A stretch of DNA of 64,000 nucleotides from Chloroflexota bacterium (GCA_021779955.1 JAJXZS010000048.1:47514-111513); one strand, 5' to 3'. Shown: positions 9,222 through 18,671, counted from the stretch's first letter. Notes: generated by a model not told the origin, from the sequence alone. Numbers and translations: made by a program.

Positions 9222-12200
9222 CTAGTCTTTCATCAACTGATCCAAACGTGATTCACCAATATTGAAGTATTTCGCCTGTGGGTGGTGCAGGATGATTGCC
9301 GCTGTCGATTGTTCAGGTACCAGCTGATATGCTGCAGTCAGAGACATGCCCAATTCTTTCGAAGCAGGCAGAAGCTCGAAGACTTTGGCATGGTCCGAAA
9401 CGTCTGGAATGGCAGGATAGCCCCAAGAGTAGCGCTTGCCCTGGTTTACAGGCAGCCCGAGCTCGTGGCGGACATAGCGGTGCAAATATTCTGCAGTGGC
9501 TTCTGCAGTTTGGACGGCCAAACCATGCGTGAAGTAAGCCTCAGAATAATTTCCTTCAGTCTGAAGGCGGTCGAAGCGTTCTGTGGCGTCCTTACCAACG
9601 GTGACCACCTGGAACCCGACCACATCCATGATTCCCGTATCCCGGCCGGCAAAATAATCCGCCAGGCAAAGTCCATCTCCGCCATCCTGCCTGGGGAAGC
9701 TGAAACGAACTAGTTCTTCGGGCTTGTTGCTTTCCACTGATTCCAGCGTGTAGACGAGCAGGTCTTCATTAACAGACTGGGCAGGCCAGAATCCGTAGAT
9801 ACCCTGAGGCTTCAGCCAGGCTTCCGTCAGCGCTGACTTTTGCATACTGGCAAGTCTCTCTTCGTATTCCTGCCGCAGCATTTCCCATTCTTCGCCGTGC
9901 CTGTTCTTGGCTCCCCACGAGAGGCGGAATAATTCGTTCTTCGCCAAATGCTGGAAGACAATTTCGAGCGGTATTTGTTTTACGACATGGGCGCCCCACG
10001 ATGGTGGATGTGGAATCTTTACCGCTGGTTCAACAGCCGAGCTGTGCGAAGCGGCATGAGCTGCCCTGGGTGTCACATCCTCTAATTCGGCAATCGATTC
10101 CTGGTGGATCTTCGAAACCAGATCTCTGCGAGTTTCTGGAACAACCAGAGCATCCATCGTTGAGAGCCCCTCGAAAGCATCCTTACAATAGAACACGCCC
10201 GGCTCATAGGTCGATCCATCTTCGGTTTGCAGGATACGCCGTCCGAATTTGCGGTTGATGGCTGCTCCACCGATCAAAACCGGTATCTTGAGTCCACGCC
10301 GCTGTAATTCGTTGACAATCAAGGGCATTTGCTTGCTCGTACTGACCAGCAAAGCGCTCAACCCTATCGCATCCGCCTTGGCTTCCACCGCCTTGGAGAT
10401 GATGATGTCTGCAGGAACTTGTTTACCCAGGTCGATGACTTTATATCCATTATTGGACAGGATTGTTTTTACCAGGTTCTTGCCAATATCGTGCACGTCG
10501 CCATACACCGTCGCCAAAACGAGGATTCCTTTGCTCGTTCCCTCCTTACGGTCGAGATATGTTTCCAAGTGCGATACGGCTTTTTTCATCACTTCAGCCG
10601 ATTGGAGTACAAATGGCAGGATCAATTCTCCCGAGCCGAACTTATCGCCGACTTCCTTCATTGCAGGCAGCAGCACGTGATTAAGGACTTCGACTGCTCT
10701 TTGATCCTTCGAGATCGAGGAATCACCCTCGTCGACAAGATGATCGATGTCCGATTCGATTTCATCTTTGTATCGGTGGACGACCTTCCAGTGCAGGCGC
10801 TCGGCAACGGTCATTTTCTGTAATGCTTCCTGCTGCTGATCTTTCCTGGCTTCTCCCGGGCCTGCTGCCTGGAAGTATTCGATCACTTTTTGAAGCGCAT
10901 CTGGTCGCCGATTGAAAACGAGATCTTCCGTCAGATCGCGTTGCTCCTGGGATATCTCAGGGTATGGGGTAATAGTCGCAGGATTGACGATTGCCATATC
11001 CAGCCCGGCCTGTACTGCGTGATGGAGCATCACCGAGTTGATGACCGCCCTCGCGTTTGGCTGCAAGCCGAAGGAAACATTGCTCACTCCCAATGATGTG
11101 AGCACGCCTGGCAATGCTGATTTGATCAGGGTGATCCCTTTGAGCGTTTCGATGGCAGATTGGTTGAACTCGGGATCGCCGGTGGCCAGGGTGAAGGTGA
11201 GCGCATCGAAGACCAGGTCTTGCGGACGAAGCCCGTACTCATCGACAGCAATATCGTAGATTTTGCGGGCAACCTCAAGCTTGCGTTCAGCAGTCTTCGC
11301 CATGCCTTGCTCATCAATCGTCAGGCAGATGACCGCGGCGTTGTACTTTTTCGACAGTGTGAAAATGCGATCTGCCTTTGTTCTTCCGCCTTCGAGATGG
11401 GTTGAATTAATCAAACAGCGACCTGGAGCGGTCTTGAGCGCGGCTTCGAGCACGTCCGGTTCGGTGGTGTCAATGACCAGTGGAAGGCGAATGCTCGGCG
11501 AGATGGTTTTGACCAGGCGGACCATGGTCTCTGCTTCATTGCCGCGTTCGGTGAGTGCCACGCACAGGTCCAACCCATGAGCGCCGCTCTCCACCTGCTG
11601 TTGAGCCAGGGTGAGGATGCTGTCAAAATCGTCTGCCAATACCATCTTCTTGAAGTTACGGCTGCCCTGAGTGTTCAATCGTTCTGCGATGAAAAATGGA
11701 GCGGGTTCCTGCGTCATGGGCTGTGCAGTCAGGGACGATGCGAGCTTCGGCATCGAGGGGATTTCGTGCAAAATGGGCCGCATCCCCTTGATGCGATCTA
11801 CCAACGTCTTGAGATGCTCCGGCGTCGTGCCGCAACAGCCTCCAAGCACACGAACTCCAAACTTCTCTGCATATTCCTGCAATGCTACGGCAAATGGTTC
11901 GGGCTCCAGGGGATAGACAGCCTGACCATCGACGTTCAAAGGCAATCCGGCATTCGGGATGCATGAAACAGGCAGGGAAGTATTCTCGCTCAAATACCTC
12001 AACGGCTCGCGCATGAAATCCGGGCCGGTTGAGCAATTCATGCCGATCACATCGATGGGTAATTCTTCGAGTATGGCCAGGATGGCAGAGATATCGGTAC
12101 CGAGCAGCATCCGCCCGGTTGTGTCCAGGGTCACCTGCGCCTGGATGGGGAGGTAGATTCCCGTTTCCTCGTAGGCTTCCTGTATTCCCTGGATCACGGC

Positions 12201-12737
12201 TTTGACTTCGAGAATATCCTGTGAGGTCTCGATAAGCAAAAGGTCGACTCCGCCTTCGATCAGACCGCGGGCCTGTTCCTTGAAAACATTCTTCAGATCA
12301 TCAAAGGAGACGTTTGACAGTTCTGGATCGCTCATCGAGGGCAATTTGCCCGAAGGTCCCATCGAACCTGCAACGAAACGCGGATGGTCGGGAGAGCCAT
12401 ATTCATCTGCTAGCCGGCGCGCAAGAGCCGCGGCGGCATGATTCATTTCCATAACCCGGCCGGCCAGCCCGTACTCCGCCATGGTGATCCGATTTGCCCG
12501 AAAAGTACAAGTTTCGATCACGTCTACACCGGCGTCCAGGAATGACCTGTGAACCTTTTCCACTGCCGCCGGGTAGCTGATGACTAAATAATCGTTACAA
12601 CCGACGTACTTTTCTCCGCCGAATTCCCTGGCAGTCAGGTTCTGCTTTTGAAGATTCGTCCCCATGGCGCCATCGAAAATCAGGATCCTGCGATCGAGTT
12701 CATCTAGATATTTCCGGTTCGTATATTTTCGGTTCAC
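9222..12737 (-). CDS. metH: Cobalamin-dependent methionine synthase MetH
   Basis: This 1171-residue protein has all four MetH modules. They are a homocysteine-binding barrel (about 1-320, GAMGTNLQ, MNCSTGP, GGCCGTTPEH), a pterin-binding barrel (about 345-610), a B12-binding cap and Rossmann domain, and the AdoMet reactivation domain (about 940-1171). The B12 domain has the axial-ligand motif DVHDIGKN; the last domain contains RYSWGYPAIPD. It transfers methyl from methyl-THF to homocysteine through cobalamin. The GTG at 12737 is chosen as start because GAGGAG lies seven bases upstream; the longer open frame runs into the riboswitch terminator. The length is typical and no key residue is missing. 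Confidence 0.95.
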   Translation of the reverse strand: MNRKYTNRKYLDELDRRILIFDGAMGTNLQKQNLTAREFGGEKYVGCNDYLVISYPAAVEKVHRSFLDAGVDVIETCTFRANRITMAEYGLAGRVMEMNHAAAALARRLADEYGSPDHPRFVAGSMGPSGKLPSMSDPELSNVSFDDLKNVFKEQARGLIEGGVDLLLIETSQDILEVKAVIQGIQEAYEETGIYLPIQAQVTLDTTGRMLLGTDISAILAILEELPIDVIGMNCSTGPDFMREPLRYLSENTSLPVSCIPNAGLPLNVDGQAVYPLEPEPFAVALQEYAEKFGVRVLGGCCGTTPEHLKTLVDRIKGMRPILHEIPSMPKLASSLTAQPMTQEPAPFFIAERLNTQGSRNFKKMVLADDFDSILTLAQQQVESGAHGLDLCVALTERGNEAETMVRLVKTISPSIRLPLVIDTTEPDVLEAALKTAPGRCLINSTHLEGGRTKADRIFTLSKKYNAAVICLTIDEQGMAKTAERKLEVARKIYDIAVDEYGLRPQDLVFDALTFTLATGDPEFNQSAIETLKGITLIKSALPGVLTSLGVSNVSFGLQPNARAVINSVMLHHAVQAGLDMAIVNPATITPYPEISQEQRDLTEDLVFNRRPDALQKVIEYFQAAGPGEARKDQQQEALQKMTVAERLHWKVVHRYKDEIESDIDHLVDEGDSSISKDQRAVEVLNHVLLPAMKEVGDKFGSGELILPFVLQSAEVMKKAVSHLETYLDRKEGTSKGILVLATVYGDVHDIGKNLVKTILSNNGYKVIDLGKQVPADIIISKAVEAKADAIGLSALLVSTSKQMPLIVNELQRRGLKIPVLIGGAAINRKFGRRILQTEDGSTYEPGVFYCKDAFEGLSTMDALVVPETRRDLVSKIHQESIAELEDVTPRAAHAASHSSAVEPAVKIPHPPSWGAHVVKQIPLEIVFQHLAKNELFRLSWGAKNRHGEEWEMLRQEYEERLASMQKSALTEAWLKPQGIYGFWPAQSVNEDLLVYTLESVESNKPEELVRFSFPRQDGGDGLCLADYFAGRDTGIMDVVGFQVVTVGKDATERFDRLQTEGNYSEAYFTHGLAVQTAEATAEYLHRYVRHELGLPVNQGKRYSWGYPAIPDVSDHAKVFELLPASKELGMSLTAAYQLVPEQSTAAIILHHPQAKYFNIGESRLDQLMKD

Positions 12738-12767
12738 CTGAATCTCCTCAATTAGATCGCCTGTTAT

Positions 12768-12793
12768 AAAAAAACCTCTCCAGGAAAGAGAGG
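12768..12793 (-). terminator. Riboswitch-controlled terminator upstream of metH
   Basis: On the minus strand CCTCTC pairs with GAGAGG and is followed by seven Ts, 31 bp before the metH start. The left arm can instead pair with the GAGAG at the 3' end of the aptamer region, giving the antiterminator expected of an S-box expression platform. Confidence 0.85.
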
Positions 12794-12809
12794 CATAAAA
12801 TGCTGTTTC

Positions 12810-12928
12810 TCTCATCTTCCAGATCGACCTTATAAAGCGTTTTACTCAAGGTCGCTGCCGGATTTGGCACCTGACTTTCGGTTGCCGAGGCTTCACAGGG
12901 CCGGTCCCTCCGCCTCTCTGGATGAGCG
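12810..12928 (-). promoter_or_regulatory. SAM-I (S-box) riboswitch aptamer
   Basis: On the minus strand the sequence shows the S-box landmarks in order. CTCATCCAGAG opens the P1 stem, GGCGGAGGGA and GGCCC follow, then TGAAGCCTCGGCAACC, then GGTGCCAAATCC, and GGAAGATGAG closes P1. It sits between a promoter and the metH gene with a terminator directly behind it. SAM binding should stabilise P1 and allow termination, turning off the metH operon when methionine is plentiful. Confidence 0.95.
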
Positions 12929-12959
12929 GGTAGGCATTTCGCCTCCCAAGATTCTAAAA

Positions 12960-12988
12960 ATTCTACCACGGAAAGGAGTGCTTTTCAA
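12960..12988 (-). promoter_or_regulatory. Sigma-70-type promoter of the metH operon
   Basis: On the minus strand TTGAAA and TAGAAT are separated by exactly 17 bp. The expected transcription start lies about 25 bp before the riboswitch P1 stem. Confidence 0.7.
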
Positions 12989-13032
12989 ATATCGCTATCC
13001 ATATTTCAACTGCAAAACAAGAGGATTATTGC

Positions 13033-13061
13033 TTGATGGAAACGCATGCCTGTAGTAGTAT
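13033..13061 (+). promoter_or_regulatory. Possible promoter of the lipoprotein gene
   Basis: TTGATG and TAGTAT are separated by 17 bp and lie 31 bp before the GTG start. The match to consensus is moderate. Confidence 0.45.
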
Positions 13062-13091
13062 CAACTCATACTTTAGCCAATGGAGGAAGAT

Positions 13092-13538
13092 GTGAAGGCA
13101 AAGGTGCTTATCGGATTATTGGTAATGATCATCGTTGGAGCACTCGGTTTGTCTGCCTGCGGAAAGTCTGACGAGCAAAAAGCTCTCGATGCAGTTCAAG
13201 CTTATGCGGATGCGATGAACAAAGAAGATGCAACTGCTGTCCGCGCTTCGATGCACCGGGACAACCCGAGCTACTTTTATATCATGCAGCAGCTGCCCGG
13301 GTATTTTAGTCTATACAATGTGAAAGTATCCTTCGATGAGATGAAGTACGTGGGCGTCACTGATGGCGTGGCAACCGTTGATGTAGTGATGACGACGGTT
13401 AAAACTGACCAATCTGATTTCAAGGATAATCGTATTACTGCACAATTCAAGTTGAAGCAGCAGGATGGCGAATGGAAGGTGCTCGACATTGCCTACGACC
13501 CTGCTAAAGATATCGAGTATCTGACGCCTCAGCCCTGA
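13092..13538 (+). CDS. Lipoprotein with NTF2-like (DUF4878-type) domain
   Basis: The GTG at 13092 is taken as start because GGAGGA lies directly before it; the upstream in-frame ATG overlaps that ribosome site. The protein (148 residues) begins with a lipoprotein signal peptide ending in LSACGKS. The mature part resembles small NTF2-like domains: an N-terminal helix (ALDAVQAYADAMNKED) followed by alternating strands and the ending DGEWKVLDIAYD. Such domains bind ligands or serve as scaffolds; no function can be given. It is followed closely by a membrane protein gene and may be cotranscribed with it. Confidence 0.7.
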   Translation: MKAKVLIGLLVMIIVGALGLSACGKSDEQKALDAVQAYADAMNKEDATAVRASMHRDNPSYFYIMQQLPGYFSLYNVKVSFDEMKYVGVTDGVATVDVVMTTVKTDQSDFKDNRITAQFKLKQQDGEWKVLDIAYDPAKDIEYLTPQP

Positions 13539-13560
13539 CATTCATTGGTGGGAGTTTTGC

Positions 13561-13962
13561 ATGGAAAACAAATCGGAATTACCTCCCTTTAGAACTGTAC
13601 TGGCCCTCAGCATCAGCCTGGTTGCACTTGCAGTTCTTGGCCTTGTACTCTTGTTTTCCCTCACTCTTCCCACTCTCGGACCACGTTGGCTTCTCTACTT
13701 CTTAGTCACGTTCGCTGCCAGCGGACTGTTCCTGCCCATTGCTTACTTTATTCACAGGCGGTTCCCCAATAACCCGCCTGCAGAGACGACAGTACTGGTA
13801 CGCGAAGCATTGTGGTTTGGCGCTTATTGCGATTTCATGCTCTGGCTTCAGCTCGGAAATGTGCTCAATCTTGCTCTTGCGATCTTCATCGCGATGGGTT
13901 TTGTCTCTATCGAATTCCTGATTCGCATGCGCGAACATGCCCGGTGGAAGCCTCATGCCTGA
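13561..13962 (+). CDS. Membrane protein with about four transmembrane helices, unknown function
   Basis: This 133-residue protein is almost entirely hydrophobic, with about four predicted membrane helices and a short basic tail (RMREHARWKPHA). GGGAG lies upstream of the ATG. Its end overlaps the first codons of selA by 8 bp, so the two are translationally coupled. I do not recognise a family, and the overlap alone does not tie it to selenocysteine metabolism. Confidence 0.65.
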   Translation: MENKSELPPFRTVLALSISLVALAVLGLVLLFSLTLPTLGPRWLLYFLVTFAASGLFLPIAYFIHRRFPNNPPAETTVLVREALWFGAYCDFMLWLQLGNVLNLALAIFIAMGFVSIEFLIRMREHARWKPHA

Positions 13963-15325
13963 TTCGACGGATTACCGGCGTGTGATCCCTTCGGTAGACA
14001 AAATATTGCGGCAGACTGAAATCACGAGCCTGCAAAGTCAATTCGGGCGCGATCTCACACTTCAAGCCGTGCAATCCGTCCTGTCAGAATTGCGCCAGTC
14101 TCCAGAAGTTGGTGTTACGATCGAACGGGAGAGGATTGCAGAGACCATCAACGCTCTGGTAGCCACACGCCTGGACGAGTGGACTCAGCCTACCTTACGA
14201 CCTGTAATCAATGCGACGGGGGTAATCCTGCACACCAACCTGGGGCGTGCCCCTCTCTCGAAAGCAGCAATCGAAGCTGCAAGCGAAGTGGCGGCGGGGT
14301 ACAGCAATCTCGAGTTCGATCTCGAATCTGGAAAGCGCGGCAGCCGTACAATCCACGCATCCAGTTTGCTGACTCACCTGACAGGTGCAGAGGATGCCCT
14401 GGTCGTCAACAATAATGCTGCTGCGGTGTTGCTGGTGCTGACTGCACTGGCAAAAAGGAAAAAGGCAGCCATTTCCCGTACTCAACTGGTTGAAATCGGC
14501 GGCGGCTTCAGAATTCCCGAGGTGATGGCTCAATCGGGCGCACATCTGGTCGAGATTGGCACCACAAATCGTGTGCATTTAAGCGATTACGCAGAAGCTC
14601 TCGATCAGGGTGTTCAGATCGTTTTACGCGCGCACCATTCAAATTTCAGGATTATCGGGTTTACATCTGAACCTGAAATTTCCGAGATCATCTCGCTCGC
14701 GCATGCAAGAGAGGCTCTCTTTATCGACGATCTCGGTTCCGGGGCAATGCTCGATACAGCCCGCTATGGCCTTGCGCACGAACCCATAGTCCAGGAATCG
14801 GTGAGCAGTGGTGCGGACCTGGTCTGCTTTTCCGGGGATAAGCTACTGGGTGGACCCCAAGCCGGGATCATCGTGGGCCGTAAGGAGCTGATCGATAAGA
14901 TCCGGAAGACGCCTCTTGCGAGGGCAGTACGAGCTGACAAGCTCTGCCTGGCAGCGCTCTCGGCCACATTGCTGCATTATCTGAAGGACGAGGCAGAGCA
15001 GTACGTACCCATCTGGCAGATGATCTCCCTACCGGCAAAGCTGATCGAGCAAAGGGCAATTAAGCTGCAGAAGGCATTGAGCCAAGGCGAGGTACTTCCC
15101 GCGAGCTCGACGATCGGCGGGGGAAGCCTGCCCGAGGAAACGCTGCCGACATTTATTCTCAGCTTTAAGGCCACCCGGCCTGATGAAGTAAGCCTGCGAC
15201 TGCGCAGGGCAGCCACACCGATCATTGCCAGGATCGAGCAAGATCGCATCATCATTGATTTAAGGACCGTTTTGCCAGAACAAGAAGCATTCCTGGCTGA
15301 GGTCTTGGCTCAAGTTCTCGCATAA
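13955..15325 (+). CDS. selA: L-seryl-tRNA(Sec) selenium transferase SelA
   Basis: This 456-residue PLP enzyme converts seryl-tRNA(Sec) to selenocysteyl-tRNA(Sec) using selenophosphate. Landmarks are the N-terminal RVIPSVDKIL segment, TGVILHTNLGRAPLS, a Gly-rich GGGFRIPEVM region, and SGDKLLGGPQAG with the PLP lysine near residue 296. The ATG at 13955 is chosen because it starts the conserved SelA N-terminus and overlaps the upstream stop. selA usually sits beside selB, but no selB or tRNA-Sec is in this window. The gene implies that this organism makes selenoproteins if those partners are elsewhere. Confidence 0.93.
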   Translation: MPDSTDYRRVIPSVDKILRQTEITSLQSQFGRDLTLQAVQSVLSELRQSPEVGVTIERERIAETINALVATRLDEWTQPTLRPVINATGVILHTNLGRAPLSKAAIEAASEVAAGYSNLEFDLESGKRGSRTIHASSLLTHLTGAEDALVVNNNAAAVLLVLTALAKRKKAAISRTQLVEIGGGFRIPEVMAQSGAHLVEIGTTNRVHLSDYAEALDQGVQIVLRAHHSNFRIIGFTSEPEISEIISLAHAREALFIDDLGSGAMLDTARYGLAHEPIVQESVSSGADLVCFSGDKLLGGPQAGIIVGRKELIDKIRKTPLARAVRADKLCLAALSATLLHYLKDEAEQYVPIWQMISLPAKLIEQRAIKLQKALSQGEVLPASSTIGGGSLPEETLPTFILSFKATRPDEVSLRLRRAATPIIARIEQDRIIIDLRTVLPEQEAFLAEVLAQVLA

Positions 15326-15352
15326 ATCCCGAACCCTAAAGACGAGGTAATC

Positions 15353-16591
15353 ATGAAAAAAGATCTTGATCAATTGATGCAGAAGTATGACATCGATGTA
15401 CTGCTTGTGACTGGCGCTGCCCAACACAACCCAGCCATGGTGTATCTCACCGGCGGAGGGCATATTACTGGTGCAGATTTGATCAAGAAACGCGGGAGCG
15501 ACCCTGTTCTGTTCTGCGGCGCCATGGAGCGCGAAGAAGCCATGCGAACCGGGATAAAGACCATCGTTTATTCCAGGTATCCGCTGGATGAGCGCATGAA
15601 ATTAGCTGAAGGGAATTCAGATAGAGCAGCCGCTTTGCGCTACAAGATGATGTTCGCCGATCTCGGCATCCAATCTGGAAACGTGGCAATCTATGGAGAG
15701 GGCGATGTTGGCTCTTTTTACACCCTCTTTTCGCGGGTTGAAGAAGAAATGCCGGGCTTGAATTTCCGAGGTTTCTTGCAGGATGAGCTGCTCATGACTG
15801 CCATGATGACCAAGGATCAAGAAGAAATCGAACGGGTTCGCCGAATGGGAAAAATCACTACGGAAGTTGTTGCCAAAACAGCAGATTTTCTCACCGGCCA
15901 GAAGACGAAAGATGGGATGCTCGTTCATTCTGACGGTACTCCTGTGACGATTGGTGAGGTGAAGGGGCTCATCAACTTGTGGCTGGCGGAACGTAATGCC
16001 GAAAACCCTGAAGGTACCATCTTCGCCCAGGGGCACGACGCGGGGGTCCCTCATTCCACCGGCACAAATTCTGCAGCTATCAAGTTGGGCGAGCCGATTG
16101 TTTATGATATCTTTCCGTGCGAAGCCGGCGGCGGTTACTACTACGATTTCACGCGTACCTGGTGCCTTGGGTTCGCTTCGGATGCAATGCAAAAACTTTA
16201 CGATGACGTTTACACAGTTTACAGGGCTATGGCTGCGGAGTTAAAGGTCAATGCGCCATATTCTCATTACCAGGTGCGCACCTGTGAGATGTTCGAAAAG
16301 ATGGGGCATCCGACGATCATGAACACGCCGGCCACTGAAAACGGTTATGTCCACAGCCTTGGGCATGGCGTTGGTTTGCGCATCCACGAGAAGCCTTCAG
16401 CTTCGGTAGCCATGTCGTCGCCCAGCGACATCCTTGCCCCTGGAGTGGTTTTTGCCATGGAGCCCGGCCTTTACTATCCCGAAAAGGGGATGGGTGTCAG
16501 GATCGAAGACACATTTACTGTTGACGCAAACGGTAGATTTGAAACGCTCGCAGAATATCCTAAAGATCTCATTTTACCGATCCGGCAATAA
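15353..16591 (+). CDS. M24 family (Xaa-Pro) aminopeptidase-like protein
   Basis: The 412-residue protein has a creatinase-like N-terminal domain (about 1-150) and a pita-bread metallopeptidase domain (about 155-412). Metal-ligand motifs visible are YDIFPCEAGGGYYYDFTRTW (two Asp), HSLGHGVGLRIHE (His), AMEPGLY (Glu) and VRIEDT (Glu). The family cleaves N-terminal residues before proline, although some members are inactive or act on other substrates. GACGAGG precedes the ATG. No signal peptide is seen, so it should be cytoplasmic. It lies 27 bp after selA and may be cotranscribed. Confidence 0.85.
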   Translation: MKKDLDQLMQKYDIDVLLVTGAAQHNPAMVYLTGGGHITGADLIKKRGSDPVLFCGAMEREEAMRTGIKTIVYSRYPLDERMKLAEGNSDRAAALRYKMMFADLGIQSGNVAIYGEGDVGSFYTLFSRVEEEMPGLNFRGFLQDELLMTAMMTKDQEEIERVRRMGKITTEVVAKTADFLTGQKTKDGMLVHSDGTPVTIGEVKGLINLWLAERNAENPEGTIFAQGHDAGVPHSTGTNSAAIKLGEPIVYDIFPCEAGGGYYYDFTRTWCLGFASDAMQKLYDDVYTVYRAMAAELKVNAPYSHYQVRTCEMFEKMGHPTIMNTPATENGYVHSLGHGVGLRIHEKPSASVAMSSPSDILAPGVVFAMEPGLYYPEKGMGVRIEDTFTVDANGRFETLAEYPKDLILPIRQ

Positions 16592-16632
16592 CCATTCTAT
16601 CTTTCGACATCGAGATATGGTATAAGAACCGT

Positions 16633-17682
16633 ATGACTTTAAGAAAAATCGTTCAACCACAGCAAACCGCCCGAATTCTTGGGATCGAGACCTCGTGTGA
16701 TGAGACCGCAGCTTCGGTCATTGAAAATGGTCGGGCAATTCTGTCTTCTGTGGTTGCCACTCAAATCGAGATCCACAAAAAATATGGCGGTGTCTTCCCT
16801 GAAGTAGCCTCTCGCCAACACATTCGCACCATTTATGCAGTGATCGAACAAGCACTTCAGCAAGCTCATCTTGGGATTGGCGATATCGATGCCATTGCTG
16901 TCACGCGCGGACCCGGTTTGGCAGGGTCGCTCGTTGTGGGGATGAATGCAGCCAAAGGCCTGGCATTGGGGCATGATATCCCACTCATCGGGGTCAATCA
17001 TCTTGAAGGGCACATCTACTCTGCCTGGGTTTACCCCGCAGACACGATCGAACCTCCGCCCGAACCACAGTTCCCATTGCTCGCTCTGCTCGTTTCAGGC
17101 GGGCACACAGAACTCAATCTTATGCATGATCACTTGCAGTATAAACGTTTGGGCGCAACCCTGGATGACGCTGCGGGCGAGGCATTTGACAAGGTTGCCC
17201 GCATGCTCGACCTTTCCTATCCGGGCGGACCTTCAATTCAATCGGCCGCAGACGAAGGCGATCCTACAGCCTTTAATTTTCCGCGTTCCAGGCTGGATGG
17301 AACCTGGGACTTCTCGTTTTCGGGGCTGAAAACGGCAGTACTGCGAGTGGTTCGAAAACTCGAGGATTCACATCGCCCGATACCTGTTGCCAATCTGGCG
17401 GCGAGTTTCCAGGCAGCGGTGGTCGATGTGCTCTTTAGCAAAACCATGAAGGCTGCCAAAGAATTCGATGTCAAGGAACTTGTAGTCGCTGGAGGAGTTT
17501 CGGCCAATCGGGTGTTGAGGGACGCTTTTCTTAAACAGACGGATTTTCCAATTCACATTCCTCCACTTTCACTCTGCACAGATAACGGCGCCATGATCGG
17601 CGCTGCGGGATATTACCATTTCGCTTTCGGACACCGTGACCCTTTGAATCTTGATGTCTTGCCGACCTGGCCGCTTTCTTGA
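16633..17682 (+). CDS. tsaD: tRNA N6-adenosine threonylcarbamoyltransferase TsaD
   Basis: The 349-residue protein is a full-length TsaD (Kae1/Gcp family). It transfers the threonylcarbamoyl group to A37 of tRNAs that read ANN codons, acting with TsaB and TsaE. Motifs seen are LGIETSCDETA near the N-terminus, RGPGLAGSL, the metal-binding HLEGH at residues 123-127, LVSGGHTEL, and VAGGVSANRVLR. It is essential in most bacteria. The ECF sigma factor follows 28 bp downstream. Confidence 0.96.
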   Translation: MTLRKIVQPQQTARILGIETSCDETAASVIENGRAILSSVVATQIEIHKKYGGVFPEVASRQHIRTIYAVIEQALQQAHLGIGDIDAIAVTRGPGLAGSLVVGMNAAKGLALGHDIPLIGVNHLEGHIYSAWVYPADTIEPPPEPQFPLLALLVSGGHTELNLMHDHLQYKRLGATLDDAAGEAFDKVARMLDLSYPGGPSIQSAADEGDPTAFNFPRSRLDGTWDFSFSGLKTAVLRVVRKLEDSHRPIPVANLAASFQAAVVDVLFSKTMKAAKEFDVKELVVAGGVSANRVLRDAFLKQTDFPIHIPPLSLCTDNGAMIGAAGYYHFAFGHRDPLNLDVLPTWPLS

Positions 17683-17710
17683 TGTGACTTTCCCTAACGA
17701 GAATCATCAA

Positions 17711-18325
17711 ATGGATAAGAGTAAGGTTACCCCTCCGGACATCTCTGTTGACAAACTTGTCAAAGGAGATCGAGATGAAATTGCACGTTTCGTTGAAACA
17801 TACTCTGCCAGGGTGTACCGCCTGGGGATGAAGATCCTTAACAACGAGCAGGACGCTGAAGATATCCTCCAGGAGACATTCCTGAAAGCGATTAGAGGAT
17901 TGCCAACTTTCGAAGGAAGATCATCGCTTTCGACATGGCTATACAGGATCGCAACCAATGAAGCACTGATGCTCTTGAGGAAGCGGCATCCCGAAACGAT
18001 ATCGATTGATGCGCCTACTGAAGACGATGACGAGGACAATGAGGCTTTAGAGATCGTCGACTGGAGTCATCAACCTGAAAGTGAGCTGCTCGAGAAGGAA
18101 ACACGACAGAAAATCGATTCGGCTGCATCGCAGCTTCCTCTGGGACTGAGAGAAGTGTTTATGTTACGTGAAATGGAAGGATTATCTGTAAAGGAAACTG
18201 CAGAAGTACTGGATGTCAGCGAAAGTGTGGTCAAGACGCGACTGTTGCGTGCACGCATGAAGCTTCGCCGGGAATTGACAAGGTACTTTGTCGAGAAGCA
18301 GAAGAAAGAGGTGGCCGATGAGTGA
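17711..18325 (+). CDS. ECF-type RNA polymerase sigma factor
   Basis: The 204-residue protein has sigma-70 region 2 (about 20-90, with DAEDILQETFLKAIRGLPTFEGRSSLSTWLYRIATN) and region 4 (about 135-190, LREVFMLREMEGLSVKETAEVLDVSESVVKTRL). An acidic linker (DAPTEDDDEDNEAL) joins them. It should direct RNA polymerase to a stress regulon. The ATG at 17711 fits the family N-terminus, though a longer in-frame start overlapping tsaD is possible. Its stop overlaps the anti-sigma gene by 8 bp, the usual arrangement for a sigma/anti-sigma pair. Confidence 0.9.
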   Translation: MDKSKVTPPDISVDKLVKGDRDEIARFVETYSARVYRLGMKILNNEQDAEDILQETFLKAIRGLPTFEGRSSLSTWLYRIATNEALMLLRKRHPETISIDAPTEDDDEDNEALEIVDWSHQPESELLEKETRQKIDSAASQLPLGLREVFMLREMEGLSVKETAEVLDVSESVVKTRLLRARMKLRRELTRYFVEKQKKEVADE

Positions 18326-18569
18326 ACATACAGATTGCCACGATTATTGTGCGATGATTTCGGAATTCATTGACGGAGAACTATCTTCGGAGCTTTGCAC
18401 CAAACTTGAGGAGCATCTCGCGGGCTGCACTAATTGCACCGTCGTGCTCAACACAATGAAGAAAACGATCGATATCTATCATGAATCGAATGAACCTGCG
18501 GAATTGCCAGAAGGTGTGAAGAAGAGGTTGTACTCATCGCTCTCACTGGCAGACTATATTCGCAAATAA
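18318..18569 (+). CDS. Zinc-finger (ZAS-type) anti-sigma factor
   Basis: This 83-residue protein has the anti-sigma zinc-finger layout: HTDCHDYC, a helix with FIDGEL, then HLAGCTNC, which is the HxxxCxxC ZAS signature. There is no membrane segment, so it is soluble, like RsrA of Streptomyces. It should bind the sigma factor encoded just upstream. Cysteine-ligated zinc in soluble ZAS proteins is often the sensor of disulfide stress. The genes that follow are thiol-related, which fits that idea; redox sensing is an inference. Confidence 0.85.
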   Translation: MSEHTDCHDYCAMISEFIDGELSSELCTKLEEHLAGCTNCTVVLNTMKKTIDIYHESNEPAELPEGVKKRLYSSLSLADYIRK

Positions 18570-18671
18570 CGTCACTTTCTCACCCCGATAGCATCATAAA
18601 AAATGCGCGAATTATTTTGGGAGATCTAAACGATCTTCTTATTCTTTTGATTACCCAAAAGTGAAGGGAAT

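Noticed and set aside
13937..13955. The earlier in-frame start for selA
   Set aside because: The additional residues lie deep inside the upstream gene; the ATG at 13955 starts the conserved SelA N-terminus.
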